A DNA stretch of 41,304 bases from an uncultured Granulosicoccaceae bacterium (GTDB taxonomy: Bacteria > Pseudomonadota > Gammaproteobacteria > Granulosicoccales > Granulosicoccaceae): assembly GCA_937923565.1 (NCBI GenBank), contig CALDTX010000171.1:1-41304 (forward strand). Direction: 5' to 3'. The notes beneath the pieces are model-generated. The model was not told the origin of the DNA and ran no database searches. It saw nothing but the letters and a program-made list of their open reading frames with translations. Shown here in pieces: positions 29,597 through 37,529 of the stretch (positions are counted from its first letter, which is position 1; every line of letters starts with the position of its first letter). A program made the position numbers and the translations under genes.

Positions 29597-30013
29597 ATGC
29601 CAATGAACAGCCTGCTCTATCCCATGTTTTGTCTGGTTCTGCTGACCACGGTGGTCGCGTTAATGACGCTGGCCTGCAGAGTAAAAAGTGTTAGTAGTGG
29701 TGTTGTGAAACTGCGCTACTATCAGCTCATGCAAGGTGACGATGCCGTACCCGAGATAGTTACGCGAACAACGCGTTGCGCTAATAACCTGTTTGAGATT
29801 CCGGTGCTGTTTTATGTGGTGTGCACGCTCTACATCAGCTTAGCGGTAGAGAGTACTGCAGCGCTGGTGTTAGCTTGGCTGTTTGTGGGTTTTCGCTGTG
29901 TGCAAGCCATCATTCATTTGAGCTACAACAATGTGCTGCACCGCATGAGCGCGTTTTGGGGCGCTTTTATTTGTATGTTGCTTTTGTGGATAGTGTTGCT
30001 TGGCAAGCTATAG
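29597..30013 (+). CDS. MAPEG-family membrane protein
   Basis: RTTRCANNLFEIPVLFYVVCTLYI...WLFVGFRCVQAIIHLSYNNVLHRMSAF. Confidence 0.8.
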   Translation: MPMNSLLYPMFCLVLLTTVVALMTLACRVKSVSSGVVKLRYYQLMQGDDAVPEIVTRTTRCANNLFEIPVLFYVVCTLYISLAVESTAALVLAWLFVGFRCVQAIIHLSYNNVLHRMSAFWGAFICMLLLWIVLLGKL

Positions 30014-30101
30014 CCGATTGCCTGAACATCGGCAAAAAGCTATGCATGACTTAATGGCGAAACCGCTGAATTTTACTGACGCCATAACTCGAAGGAGGAA
30101 A

Positions 30102-30177
30102 TGGCGTCCCCTAGGGGACTCGAACCCCTGTTACCGCCGTGAAAGGGCGGTGTCCTAGGCCACTAGACGAAGGGGAC
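30102..30177 (-). tRNA. tRNA-Glu (anticodon UUC), CCA encoded
   Basis: Minus strand GTCCCCTTCGTCTAGTGGCCTAGGACACCGCCCTTTCACGGCGGTAACAGGGGTTCGAGTCCCCTAGGGGACGCCA folds as a cloverleaf with anticodon TTC. Confidence 0.98.
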
Positions 30178-30265
30178 GTAAAATTCGCTAGTAAGCCCTA
30201 GCGCCTTCGAGCCGACGATTATACCCGAAAGAAATTGTTGGGTGTGGATTTGCTGTCGAAATTTA

Positions 30266-31276
30266 TTAAGCAACGGACCCTGGGCCCGATGTACCGTCAC
30301 CGCCCGCAGGCGCTGGGGCCGGTACTGCCCGAATTTTGTTTCTGCCCGCCTGCTCTGCCAACCGCAAAGCAGAGCGTGCCCGCGCTACAAAAGATTCGCT
30401 GTCATCAGACTCATCCAACTCCGTAAGCCCGGCAGAAGCTGACAAAACAAATTGAACATTATCAATTTTTACTGCTAAATCAACCTGTTGGCGCAGCCGT
30501 TCGCTGATCGCTAAGGCACCTTCCAAATCAGTTTGGCTGAGCAGCACAAAGAACTCATCAAGCTCAGTTCGGAAAATCATATCGCTTTGACGCAATCGCG
30601 ACCCAATCGCATCAGCCACGGCATGCCATGCCCGACTACCCGCAGTTGCGCCCTGCTCGGCAGAGAGTGTTTCCAAATAGTCAATACTGAGCAGCATTGC
30701 CGCTAGCGGCTGTTGAGCTCGTCGGGCTGTGCGCATTTCACGCGGAAGCTGTTGGTCGAGCGCCAATTGATTGTGTACACCGGAGACCGCATCAGTCATC
30801 GACTTCAGCAGTAAACAATGGTGTTCTAATGCGTTATCCAGTGGATAGACCAAGCTTTCAACCAAACGCTCGGAGTCACGCTTTTCGCGCGAATTGAAAG
30901 GCTTTGCCCGCATCAACACGACTTCACCGAGTGAACTTTCGCCCAGCCTGAGTTCAAATTGCTGACGATGCTGGCGTGTTTCGCCAAGCAGCACATCATG
31001 GCCGCGATCCCGGTGAAAATAATGCAAACCATCAAACCGTACAAAGGCTTGTGCTTCGCTCAGGAAACTCTCGAACAGCAGCTCGAGGTCGAGTTTGCGG
31101 TGCAAAAGCGCATGGAACTCTAGTTGTCGTAGCTGAATATCAAGCCGCTGCTCTTTAACAGCATTCAGCGATGTAACGACGGGATGATCGAGACTAATTG
31201 TTGACATAGTGGACGCGAACACTCGGTTGGACAAGCCTTGATGTGCAAGCGATGTTCCAATCCGGTGCTTTTTCAA
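30266..31276 (-). CDS. GAF-like plus degenerate GGDEF domain protein
   Basis: DAVSGVHNQLALDQQLPREMRTARRAQQPLAAMLLSIDYL...RLRQSDMIFRTELDEFFVLLSQ; GG(D/E)EF replaced by ELDEF, RxxD I-site motif 5 residues upstream. Start may be internal Met (about 31207). Confidence 0.8.
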   Translation of the reverse strand: MKKHRIGTSLAHQGLSNRVFASTMSTISLDHPVVTSLNAVKEQRLDIQLRQLEFHALLHRKLDLELLFESFLSEAQAFVRFDGLHYFHRDRGHDVLLGETRQHRQQFELRLGESSLGEVVLMRAKPFNSREKRDSERLVESLVYPLDNALEHHCLLLKSMTDAVSGVHNQLALDQQLPREMRTARRAQQPLAAMLLSIDYLETLSAEQGATAGSRAWHAVADAIGSRLRQSDMIFRTELDEFFVLLSQTDLEGALAISERLRQQVDLAVKIDNVQFVLSASAGLTELDESDDSESFVARARSALRLAEQAGRNKIRAVPAPAPAGGDGTSGPGSVA

Positions 31277-31305
31277 TAAGCAAACTAACGTAACGAGCTA
31301 TTTCG

Positions 31306-31767
31306 TTACAGTCCGCCGGTTGAATTCAGGTACAGCACCACCGCTAGCGCACTTAAGGTGATACCCACTAGCGACCACGGAAGTACCGCGCTTGAGGTTT
31401 GCTGATTAGCGATTCCCCATTCTTGTCGAATAGCTTCCGGAACCGTATCCACTTCTGCGCGGCGTTCAACTTCTGTTGTTTCCTGCACCTGACGAGTGTC
31501 ATGGTGCGATCGAGCGTCAACAAACCGTTGCCAACCCTGATCAGAATCCAGATCGAGTAACTCTTCCGGAATAAGCTCAGGAACTTGCGTTACCGGCTCC
31601 CAAAGCTCCCCGTCTTTACTGACCCTGTCGGTGTTCCTAACACGGCCCAGTAAAAGATAGCGACCCACTTCATTGGTTGAATAGGGACCTTGAACCCGTG
31701 ATCCCTTTTGTACATACCATTGCGGGTCATCAGTCACCATGGGTTTCATCACTACCGCTGAGTCCAT
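31306..31767 (-). CDS. GYF_2-like domain protein with C-terminal TM anchor
   Basis: WYVQKGSRVQGPYSTNEVGRYLLLGRVRNTDRVSKDGELWEPV; C-term WSLVGITLSALAVVLYL. Confidence 0.65.
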   Translation of the reverse strand: MDSAVVMKPMVTDDPQWYVQKGSRVQGPYSTNEVGRYLLLGRVRNTDRVSKDGELWEPVTQVPELIPEELLDLDSDQGWQRFVDARSHHDTRQVQETTEVERRAEVDTVPEAIRQEWGIANQQTSSAVLPWSLVGITLSALAVVLYLNSTGGL

Positions 31768-32480
31768 TCGGCTAAGCGGGCTTTCAACCGGACCAAAGCC
31801 TGCCCATGAATTTGGCAGACACGCGATTCACTCACACCCAGAATCTCACCAATTTCACGTAAGTTAAGATCTTCGTCGTAATACAACGACATCACCAGAC
31901 TTTCGCGTTCTGGCAAGTTCTTGATGGCTTCAGCTAACGCATCTCGAAACGACTGATATTCGATTTGCTCACCCGGTGTTGCTTCGTTGCTTTGTGGCAG
32001 CGCAATAGACTCACCTGTGTTTTCATCAGGTTGATCAAAGCTATAAATATGAGCGGCTGAACTTTCGGTAAGAATAAGGTGATATTGACGTAGCTCAAGA
32101 CCCAGCAGCTCTGCCACCTTGGCATCTTTGGCATCTCGACCCGTTGATTGTTCCAGATTACGCAGCACTTCAGCGGCTTCACGCGATTTACGGTGTACTG
32201 AACGTGGAGTCCAATCGGAACGACGAATTTCATCTAACATAGCGCCACGAACACGTATACCAGCATAAGTTTCAAAACTGGCACCCTGTGAAGGGTCATA
32301 GTGTCTGGAAGCTTCCAGTAATCCGATCATACCGGCTTGAATCAAATCCTCCGCCTGAACACTGGGCGGTAATCGATTCATCAGGTGAAACGCAATACGC
32401 TTTACCAGATTAGCGTTCGCAGCGACCAGTCCATCTGGATCAACCGTGACCACTTCGTTATACATTGCATGTGCATTCAT
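31752..32480 (-). CDS. fliA: Flagellar RNA polymerase sigma-28 factor FliA
   Basis: RIAFHLMNRLPPSVQAEDLIQAGMIGLLEASRHYDPSQGASFETYAGIRVRGAMLDEIRRSDWTPRSVHR; C-term YYDEDLNLREIGEILGVSESRVCQIHGQALVRLK. Confidence 0.96.
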   Translation of the reverse strand: MNAHAMYNEVVTVDPDGLVAANANLVKRIAFHLMNRLPPSVQAEDLIQAGMIGLLEASRHYDPSQGASFETYAGIRVRGAMLDEIRRSDWTPRSVHRKSREAAEVLRNLEQSTGRDAKDAKVAELLGLELRQYHLILTESSAAHIYSFDQPDENTGESIALPQSNEATPGEQIEYQSFRDALAEAIKNLPERESLVMSLYYDEDLNLREIGEILGVSESRVCQIHGQALVRLKARLAEWTQR

Positions 32481-32501
32481 TATTTTTTAAATCTCACCTT
32501 C

Positions 32502-33368
32502 TCACCGAGCTTCGCATTCGGCTTGTACCAGCCGTTCCACGAAAAATTCCACATGCCCCCCAGGACTCTGTGGACGAGGCCACTTTTCTACTCTGACAGC
32601 GAGCTTCTTTAGCGCTCTTGCTGACGCAGATCGTGGATAAGCTTCAACCACTACCTGACTTTCTCTTACTGCTTGTTGCAGCTGCCTGTCGTACGGAACA
32701 GAACCGCAATAATCGAGCAAAACATCGATATGCTTTTCGGCATAACGCGTTAACTTTGTGTACAGATCCAACCCTTGCTGGGAAGATTCAACTTGATTCG
32801 CAACGATGCGAAACCGTCGTACATCTCCAGTTTCATTCAGTGCGCGAATGGTCAAAAATGCATCCTGAATAGCTGCCGGCTCATCGCAAACCACCAACAG
32901 CACTTCGCGAGCAGCTCGGGTGAAGTTGAGCACTTCATCTGACAACCCACTAGCGACATCTATGATCATTGTGTCGGCATCAACACCCAGTTGGCTGAAG
33001 AGCGCAATGAGGTTCGCGTGTTGAATTTGTGACATGCGTGACATTTCCATGACGCCATTTGCGGAAGGCACCACCATCACGTTGGCCGGGCCATCCACAC
33101 AAACATCCGATAACAACTTCTCACCGGTCATCACATGCGCAATATTGAACGTCACATCCAAATTCATTAAACAAGCCACGTTACCCTTGGCAAAATCAGC
33201 GTCGAGTAAAATGACCTTCTTACCCATGTTGCTTAACGCACACGCAAGGTTTGCAGCAATATTGGTTTTCCCAATACCACCCTTTGCACCGGCTACCGCT
33301 ATGGTTTGAACCGGCTTTAGGCAGGCATCGTTAGCGAGCGCTAAAAGCTGACTCACGAGCGCACCCAC
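32502..33368 (-). CDS. fleN: MinD-like ATPase FleN/FlhG
   Basis: IAVAGAKGGIGKTNIAANLACALSNMGKKVILLDADFAKGNVACLMNL (deviant Walker A); adjacency to fliA. Confidence 0.9.
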   Translation of the reverse strand: MGALVSQLLALANDACLKPVQTIAVAGAKGGIGKTNIAANLACALSNMGKKVILLDADFAKGNVACLMNLDVTFNIAHVMTGEKLLSDVCVDGPANVMVVPSANGVMEMSRMSQIQHANLIALFSQLGVDADTMIIDVASGLSDEVLNFTRAAREVLLVVCDEPAAIQDAFLTIRALNETGDVRRFRIVANQVESSQQGLDLYTKLTRYAEKHIDVLLDYCGSVPYDRQLQQAVRESQVVVEAYPRSASARALKKLAVRVEKWPRPQSPGGHVEFFVERLVQAECEAR

Positions 33369-33628
33369 TTCTGCAAAATTTGCGCATTGAACAACAATGC
33401 ATCCACTCCATTAATCTTTTATAAAACCAGCAAGGTAGGCAGATGCACCGAGCCGAATACGTTGGCTTGGAATTTTGCAAGCATTGAACCACCGCCAGTG
33501 TGCACAGAGCACAACTAACGAGCGATCAATCGTGGGAACTCAGAATTGGGAAATATGCCTCAATTTGGATAGAGCAAAGAGACATAACAGCAGAATTGGC
33601 ACGTGACACATGCCTAATAATTGAGGTG

Positions 33629-33658
33629 ACCAGCAGCGCCTCAACGCTGCTGGTTTGT
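33629..33658. terminator. Perfect 10-bp inverted repeat just downstream of fleQ; candidate terminator or RNA hairpin
   Basis: ACCAGCAGCG-CCTCAA-CGCTGCTGGT, followed on + by TTGTT; about 11 nt after the fleQ stop on - without a U tract there. Confidence 0.4.
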
Positions 33659-33668
33659 TCACTAACGC

Positions 33669-35120
33669 TTAAGAGACTTCTTCAGGACGCTGAATATTGT
33701 ACTTACGCATTTTCTCAACCAGTGTAGTACGACGTATCTTCAAACGATTGGCGGCATGCGCCACAACACCGGAACATTCGTCAAGCGCTTGCTCTATTAA
33801 ACTGATTTCGATATCCGTTAGATGCTGTTTTAGGTCGATGCCATCTCTGGGCAGTCGAGGCTTATCGTTCAGCGATACGTTGGTTACGCCTTGCACTAAC
33901 TCCATCGCTGGCGCACTGTCATCGCTGTTAAGCGACTGTGAACGACCATGCGGCGCCATCTTTGGTGGTAGATCACCGACATCAACAACACCATAAGGAT
34001 GCAGAATAGTCATTCGCTCCATTAGGTTAGCAAGTTCCCGCACATTACCCGGCCAGTCATAGTTGCATAACGCCATCATCGCAGCAGGTGTTAACCGAAC
34101 CGACGATTTCTTCTCGTGTTCCAGGCGCGTTATTAACTCGTTTACCAATAACGGCAGATCTTCCGCTCTGGAGCTTAACGGAGGCATCTCAACGGGAAAT
34201 ACATTGAGTCGATAGTATAAATCTTCGCGGAACGTACCCTCTTCAATGAGTGTTTCAAGGTTTCTGTGTGTTGCAGCAACCAAACGAACATCGCTTTTAA
34301 TGGTTTTATTACTGCCTACCCGTTCAAACGAGCGTTCCTGGATAACGCGCAATAGCTTCACTTGCATTGGCAATGGCATGTCACCAATTTCATCAAGAAA
34401 TATAGTGCCGCCCTCTGCCAGCTCAAAACGTCCTTCGCGCGCGCCTACGGCACCGGTAAAGGAACCTTTTTCATGTCCAAACAGTTCACTTTCCAAAAGC
34501 TCACTGGGAATTGCGCCACAGTTAATGGGCACAAACGGTTTGTTTCTGCGGTTTGAATAATAGTGAATGTTACGCGCAACAACCTCTTTACCCGTACCTG
34601 ATTCACCCAATATCAGCACTGTTGCCTCAGTTGGCGCAACCTGGTCTACCATTTTGCGCACCCTGACAATGGCGCGGCTATTACCCACCAAGCTTCTGAA
34701 TAACTCAGGGTTCTGCGTGCCCTCTTTCGACGGTGTTGTGTTTGCTGTACCCCGAACATCGGCGCGATGCAGTAAGTCAGACAACAGGCCATAACGAATA
34801 TCAGACTTCAAACAACCGATAAAGGTGCTTTCAAGCTCAGGCTGACTGATATCCGCAGGCTGATCGCCCAACATGATAATCATTGGTGGGCAGTTCTCAT
34901 GCTTGGCTTTAAGTTTATTGGCCCAATCCACTATGCCATGAAAATTGGCAACCAAAATAGCCTGATAGACACCAACATCACCCAAGCTATCCAATAGCTC
35001 TGGAGAACTGAGTATTTTTGACTCTTGATCAATAAACTCAAGCTGATGACTTAGCCGCAACGAGTTGTCAGCATTGGCATCGATAATCAGTATCTTGCGT
35101 GTTTCTTTTTTCGTGCTCAT
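33669..35120 (-). CDS. fleQ: Sigma-54-dependent flagellar master regulator FleQ/FlrA
   Basis: AAA+ domain (LILGESGTGKEVVARNIHYYSNRRNKPFVPINCGAIP, GHEKGSFTGAVGAREGRFELAEGGTIFLDEIGDMPLPMQVKLLRVIQERSFERVGS) with degenerate receiver-like N-terminus and Fis-type HTH; flanked by fleN/fliA. Confidence 0.92.
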   Translation of the reverse strand: MSTKKETRKILIIDANADNSLRLSHQLEFIDQESKILSSPELLDSLGDVGVYQAILVANFHGIVDWANKLKAKHENCPPMIIMLGDQPADISQPELESTFIGCLKSDIRYGLLSDLLHRADVRGTANTTPSKEGTQNPELFRSLVGNSRAIVRVRKMVDQVAPTEATVLILGESGTGKEVVARNIHYYSNRRNKPFVPINCGAIPSELLESELFGHEKGSFTGAVGAREGRFELAEGGTIFLDEIGDMPLPMQVKLLRVIQERSFERVGSNKTIKSDVRLVAATHRNLETLIEEGTFREDLYYRLNVFPVEMPPLSSRAEDLPLLVNELITRLEHEKKSSVRLTPAAMMALCNYDWPGNVRELANLMERMTILHPYGVVDVGDLPPKMAPHGRSQSLNSDDSAPAMELVQGVTNVSLNDKPRLPRDGIDLKQHLTDIEISLIEQALDECSGVVAHAANRLKIRRTTLVEKMRKYNIQRPEEVS

Positions 35121-35516
35121 TCGACTCTCTCCAACCTACCGTCGACTTAAATGTGGATTACATCACTAGAGGATAGAAGATGATCTGTAGAAGACAAAGA
35201 TTTGACGACTTATTTTTTGTTTTAAAGCGAATTGCATGAGCAAAGTTAACCAATTCTCACTATCAATGAAGGCAATCAGACGCCTTTTGCATTTAGTAAG
35301 AGTTAGGCACTTTGCTTTGTGAACTGACCGTATCTACCAAAAAACTAAGTTACACTTGGTGACAATTACGCCGATTCCCAATCTATCAAGTTTGGAGACG
35401 GTACCCTGCATATTGGACACAACATCCATGGCACCAACCCAATTGGTAAAACATAATAATAATAAGTATCCGAAGTCTGCGTCCCAGCAAGCTGCAGGAT
35501 CTCAAGAGGTGGAAAA

Positions 35517-35759
35517 ATGGCTCTGAATGAGAGCGGATCGCCAAAGTTTGGCAATGTGACAAACATCGCCGAAGCACGCGAATCCAGAAACGCAAAAGTT
35601 GTCAGTGCATCAACCGTCGAAAAAGACGATCCGCACAAAAATCGACGGTTCGACGCAGAAAAGGTGGCGCGTATAAAAGCTGAAATTGCCGCCGGCCAAT
35701 ACATAATCGATTCCTCCCGAGTTGCAGACAAATTTATCGAACACGAGCGCAATCAATAA
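35517..35759 (+). CDS. flgM: FlgM-like anti-sigma-28 factor
   Basis: RFDAEKVARIKAEIAAGQYIIDSSRVADKFIEHE matches the FlgM C-terminal sigma-28-binding region; SD AGAGGTGGA before ATG. Confidence 0.72.
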   Translation: MALNESGSPKFGNVTNIAEARESRNAKVVSASTVEKDDPHKNRRFDAEKVARIKAEIAAGQYIIDSSRVADKFIEHERNQ

Positions 35760-35847
35760 GTGTTCTAGCTTAACGCACACGCTAAATTGCACCACAAGCG
35801 AGCAGCTTGTGGTGTAATAACGGCACATCACTGTTGCCGGAGTTCCC

Positions 35848-36339
35848 ATGAAACTAGCCACCGCCATTGCATCTTGGGCCATTGCGCTTTGGGCTTGCTT
35901 TATATTTTTAGGCTCTTTGCCTTACAAATTTACCGATCACGCAGACACACAGCATATATTCGGCACCATTGGTGACTGGCTTGGCGGGTTCTTCGGGCAA
36001 ACCATCGGTGGGTTGTTCAGTAGCTTGGGTGCTTATGTTATTGGTAGCTTCGAACTACTCACCTCTTTGGTATTGCTGGCGCCTGCGCTTATCTGGGTGG
36101 TGCGCAAACTGTCAAAAACCCCTTTCGGCAATACACGTCGGGTTTTCCATCAAATTGGCGGACTCATGGCGTCGGCTGTTATGGCAGGGGCTGTGTTCTT
36201 CCATGTTGTTTCGCCACTGGGTATTGAGGTTCTGCACGAAGGTAATTCTGATGGTGGCAGTTTATTCAGAGCAGCAGCGTCCATTTTAGTGCTGGGTATT
36301 GTGCTGTTCTTTCTTAACCGAGGCCGAAGCACAGACTAA
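35848..36339 (+). CDS. Small multi-pass membrane protein, unknown function
   Basis: 163 aa with about four hydrophobic segments. Confidence 0.6.
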   Translation: MKLATAIASWAIALWACFIFLGSLPYKFTDHADTQHIFGTIGDWLGGFFGQTIGGLFSSLGAYVIGSFELLTSLVLLAPALIWVVRKLSKTPFGNTRRVFHQIGGLMASAVMAGAVFFHVVSPLGIEVLHEGNSDGGSLFRAAASILVLGIVLFFLNRGRSTD

Positions 36340-36370
36340 ACGCTGAAGAAGCAGTTACTGGCTCGACTAT

Positions 36371-36640
36371 TTACTTGCTGGTTCGTTTATTGACTTGTTT
36401 GCCAACTGACCGGCAAGTGGCTGCCTCCCCTTCACCAACGCGCAGCTGGCTGTGCGTGTCTAACGGGTTAGCGCCCGGATCAACAACCTCAACGACCAGT
36501 TTTAGCCTGACATGCCGGCTGTTAATAACGCGCACGCCCAAAATACACTCTGACTTCACATTACCCAGCTTGATGGCATCGAACAGCTTCGGTATGAGTT
36601 GAGCGATTTGCTCCAGAAAGGCTTGCTGATTTGCATTCAC
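36371..36640 (-). CDS. Hypothetical protein
   Basis: 89 aa; MNANQQAFLEQIAQLIPKLFDAIKLGN.. LKLVVEVVDPG; the overlapping + ORF looks less protein-like. Confidence 0.45.
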   Translation of the reverse strand: MNANQQAFLEQIAQLIPKLFDAIKLGNVKSECILGVRVINSRHVRLKLVVEVVDPGANPLDTHSQLRVGEGEAATCRSVGKQVNKRTSK

Positions 36641-36722
36641 ATTTGATCTGCCCTTAACTGTATTTTTATACAGCTATAAAGCTAACATGCGAATGATGAG
36701 ACGTAAAGCGTCGGTATTGAAT

Positions 36723-36744
36723 GGGACCAACAACTGTTGGTCCC
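36723..36744. terminator. Perfect inverted repeat downstream of hsp20, candidate terminator
   Basis: GGGACCAACA-AC-TGTTGGTCCC; no strong U tract on either strand. Confidence 0.45.
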
Positions 36745-36801
36745 AAATTTCAACTAACCCGATAAATTGTTGATACAACAGGTCAGGTTAAAACTACGCG
36801 G

Positions 36802-37260
36802 TTAAGCGACTTGCGTTTTCTGCTCAACTTTCTCGCCGGGAAACGCATTAACCGGGATTCTGCGTGGCTTCATTGCTTCTGGAATTTCCTTCACCAGCGA
36901 AATATGTAACAAGCCATTTTCCATTTGCGCATTCACCACTTCGACGTGATCCGCGAGGTTAAACTTGCGCTCAAAAGACCGACTGGCAATGCCGCGATGC
37001 AAATACCGTGAATCTTTCTTTTGATCTTCCTTCTTACCACGTACGGTTAAAACGCCTTTCTCAACCTGAACATCTAATTCGTTTTCTTGAAAACCTGCAA
37101 CCGCTAACGTGATCGCGTATTTGTTTTCATCCATTAGCTCTATGTCGTACGGAGGGTAGCCACCGGTTTGCCGCTCAGCATTAAATGCCGCGTCTAATAA
37201 TGAACCAAAGCGGTCATAGCCAACAGTGTTTGCATAGAGTGGGGTTAAATCGAGTTTCAT
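36802..37260 (-). CDS. Small heat shock protein, Hsp20/IbpA family
   Basis: PPYDIELMDENKYAITLAVAGFQENELDVQVEKGVLTVRGKK...YLHRGIASRSFERKFNLADHVEVVNAQMENGLLHISLVKEIPE. Confidence 0.96.
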   Translation of the reverse strand: MKLDLTPLYANTVGYDRFGSLLDAAFNAERQTGGYPPYDIELMDENKYAITLAVAGFQENELDVQVEKGVLTVRGKKEDQKKDSRYLHRGIASRSFERKFNLADHVEVVNAQMENGLLHISLVKEIPEAMKPRRIPVNAFPGEKVEQKTQVA

Positions 37261-37335
37261 TTTGTATTCTCCTAAAGAAGCAATATAAAGTTGTTAATTT
37301 CTATACCCGGTTCTCTCAGAGACCCCAGGTACAAA
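37261..37335 (-). promoter_or_regulatory. hsp20 5' leader; ROSE-like RNA thermometer candidate
   Basis: Minus strand ...UUGCU-UCUUU-AGGAG..8 nt..AUG: UUGCU (37279-37283) can pair with AGGA of the SD (37270-37273) across a 5-nt loop; upstream GGUCUC-UGA-GAG(A)ACC hairpin. Confidence 0.5.
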
Positions 37336-37341
37336 AGAAGA

Positions 37342-37367
37342 ATGGGGTTTTGGTTTTCTTTTTCAAG
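37342..37367 (-). promoter_or_regulatory. Sigma-32 (RpoH) heat-shock promoter of hsp20
   Basis: Minus strand CTTGAAA - 13 nt - CCCCAT. Confidence 0.85.
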
Positions 37368-37443
37368 CCCTCAAAACAGGCTTGTGGGCTTCGTGCCGAA
37401 ATTGTGATTCAGTGCGAAAAACAAAGGTGCAAAAGAATGAATA

Positions 37444-37507
37444 GAGTAAAAGCGAAAGAGTGAAAACGCGAACGAGCCAAAGAGTGAAAGAGCGAACAGG
37501 CGAAATG
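37444..37507. repeat. Degenerate 8-bp tandem repeat, about 8 copies (consensus GYGAAAGA)
   Basis: gagtaaaa gcgaaaga gtgaaaac gcgaacga gccaaaga gtgaaaga gcgaacag gcgaaatg. Confidence 0.8.
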
Positions 37508-37529
37508 TTAACGACTGCAGATTTTGTCG

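Noticed and set aside
35340-35400. Sigma-28 promoter upstream of flgM (CTAAGTT ... GCCGATT)
   Set aside because: Spacing of about 17 nt is too long for the usual 11-nt sigma-28 spacer and the -35 match is weak.
35366-35752. Minus-strand ORF opposite the flgM-like gene
   Set aside because: The + strand protein has a recognisable FlgM C-terminus; the minus ORF looks like shadow coding.
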